64,000 nt of DNA from Caulobacter sp. RHG1 (GTDB lineage: Bacteria > Pseudomonadota > Alphaproteobacteria > Caulobacterales > Caulobacteraceae). This document shows, in pieces, positions 63,767 to 64,000 of this stretch. A program made the position numbers and the translations under genes. The notes below the pieces were generated by a model. It searched no databases. It had not been told where the DNA came from and was given only the letters and a program-made list of their open reading frames with translations. The stretch is from the NCBI RefSeq assembly GCF_013181195.1, contig NZ_SMZP01000001.1, forward strand, positions 434,001 through 498,000, read 5' to 3'. Numbering within the stretch: position 1 is the stretch's first letter; the number at the start of each line of letters is the position of its first letter.

Positions 63767-64000
63767 ATGAGCCTGTACGCCCTGCAGAAATTGCTGTTCA
63801 CCCTCAACCGCGACCCGGCGCTGCAGGCGGCGTTCAAGGCTGATCCCGCACCGGTGCTGGACGGCTACCGCCTGACCGACGAAGAGCGCGGCGCGATGAC
63901 CGCCCACGACGTGGGCCTGCTGTACGTGCTGGGCGTCAACGGCCAGATCCTGATGCACTTCGCCGCCTTCTGCGGCTTCGCCTGGCCCGACTATCTGGAA
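63767..64000 (+). CDS. LigA-like small subunit of extradiol dioxygenase (partial)
   Basis: The 78 residues before the window edge (MSLYALQKLLFTLNRDPALQ, TDEERGAMTAHDVGLLYVLG and HFAAFCGFAWPDYLE) match the LigA alpha subunit of protocatechuate 4,5-dioxygenase and related enzymes. It starts 11 bp after hpaE. The frame is open at the window end, so the gene may be a separate alpha subunit or the start of an alpha-beta fusion. By position it should belong to the enzyme that cleaves the catechol before HpaE acts. Confidence 0.82.
   Translation, partial: MSLYALQKLLFTLNRDPALQAAFKADPAPVLDGYRLTDEERGAMTAHDVGLLYVLGVNGQILMHFAAFCGFAWPDYLE

Overview
The window looks like chromosome from a Caulobacter-type alphaproteobacterium. 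The evidence is the combination of recA with an alphaproteobacterial SOS box (GTTC-N7-GTTC), the cell-cycle kinase cckA beside flhB-fliR-fliQ, a divJ-type kinase, CtrA-like boxes (TTAA-N7-TTAA), high GC with strong third-position bias, and many TonB-dependent receptors (TBDRs). I see no tRNA, rRNA, CRISPR array, insertion sequence or prophage.

Region 1 (about 1-28.4 kb) is backbone. It carries recA (partial), an EAL phosphodiesterase, a Tat-exported DUF885 metallopeptidase, small metabolic and regulatory genes, cckA, the fliQ-fliR-flhB export operon behind a CtrA-like box, a helical-repeat protein behind tandem CtrA-like boxes, mgsA, prfC, a secreted zincin/TPR protein, divJ divergent from a soluble histidine kinase, sufE-trhO, and a DedA-PAP2 fusion.

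Region 2 (about 28.5-41 kb) holds two face-to-face ECF sigma/FecR/STN-TBDR nutrient-signalling cassettes. The plus-strand cassette is followed by two glycosyltransferases. The minus-strand cassette ends in a PhoD-type phosphoesterase, suggesting uptake and hydrolysis of an organophosphate.

Region 3 (about 41-64 kb) is an accessory catabolic island in three blocks: (a) TBDR - S9 peptidase - S10 carboxypeptidase - amidohydrolase; (b) a Rieske oxygenase and its reductase - aldehyde dehydrogenase - HisC-like aminotransferase - M20 deacylase, then ThDP decarboxylase - MFS transporter - second S10 peptidase; (c) two HpaR-like MarR regulators and the plus-strand hpaG1-hpaG2-hpaE-LigA-like operon of homoprotocatechuate meta-cleavage. 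Four promoter regions across these blocks share a 12-bp palindrome (TTAAC-NN-GTTAW). I infer one regulon that takes a peptide- or acyl-linked aromatic amino acid-like compound through transamination, decarboxylation, aldehyde oxidation and Rieske oxygenation to a homoprotocatechuate-type catechol and ring cleavage. The TBDR at the head of block (a) carries an apparent one-base frameshift near its C-terminus.
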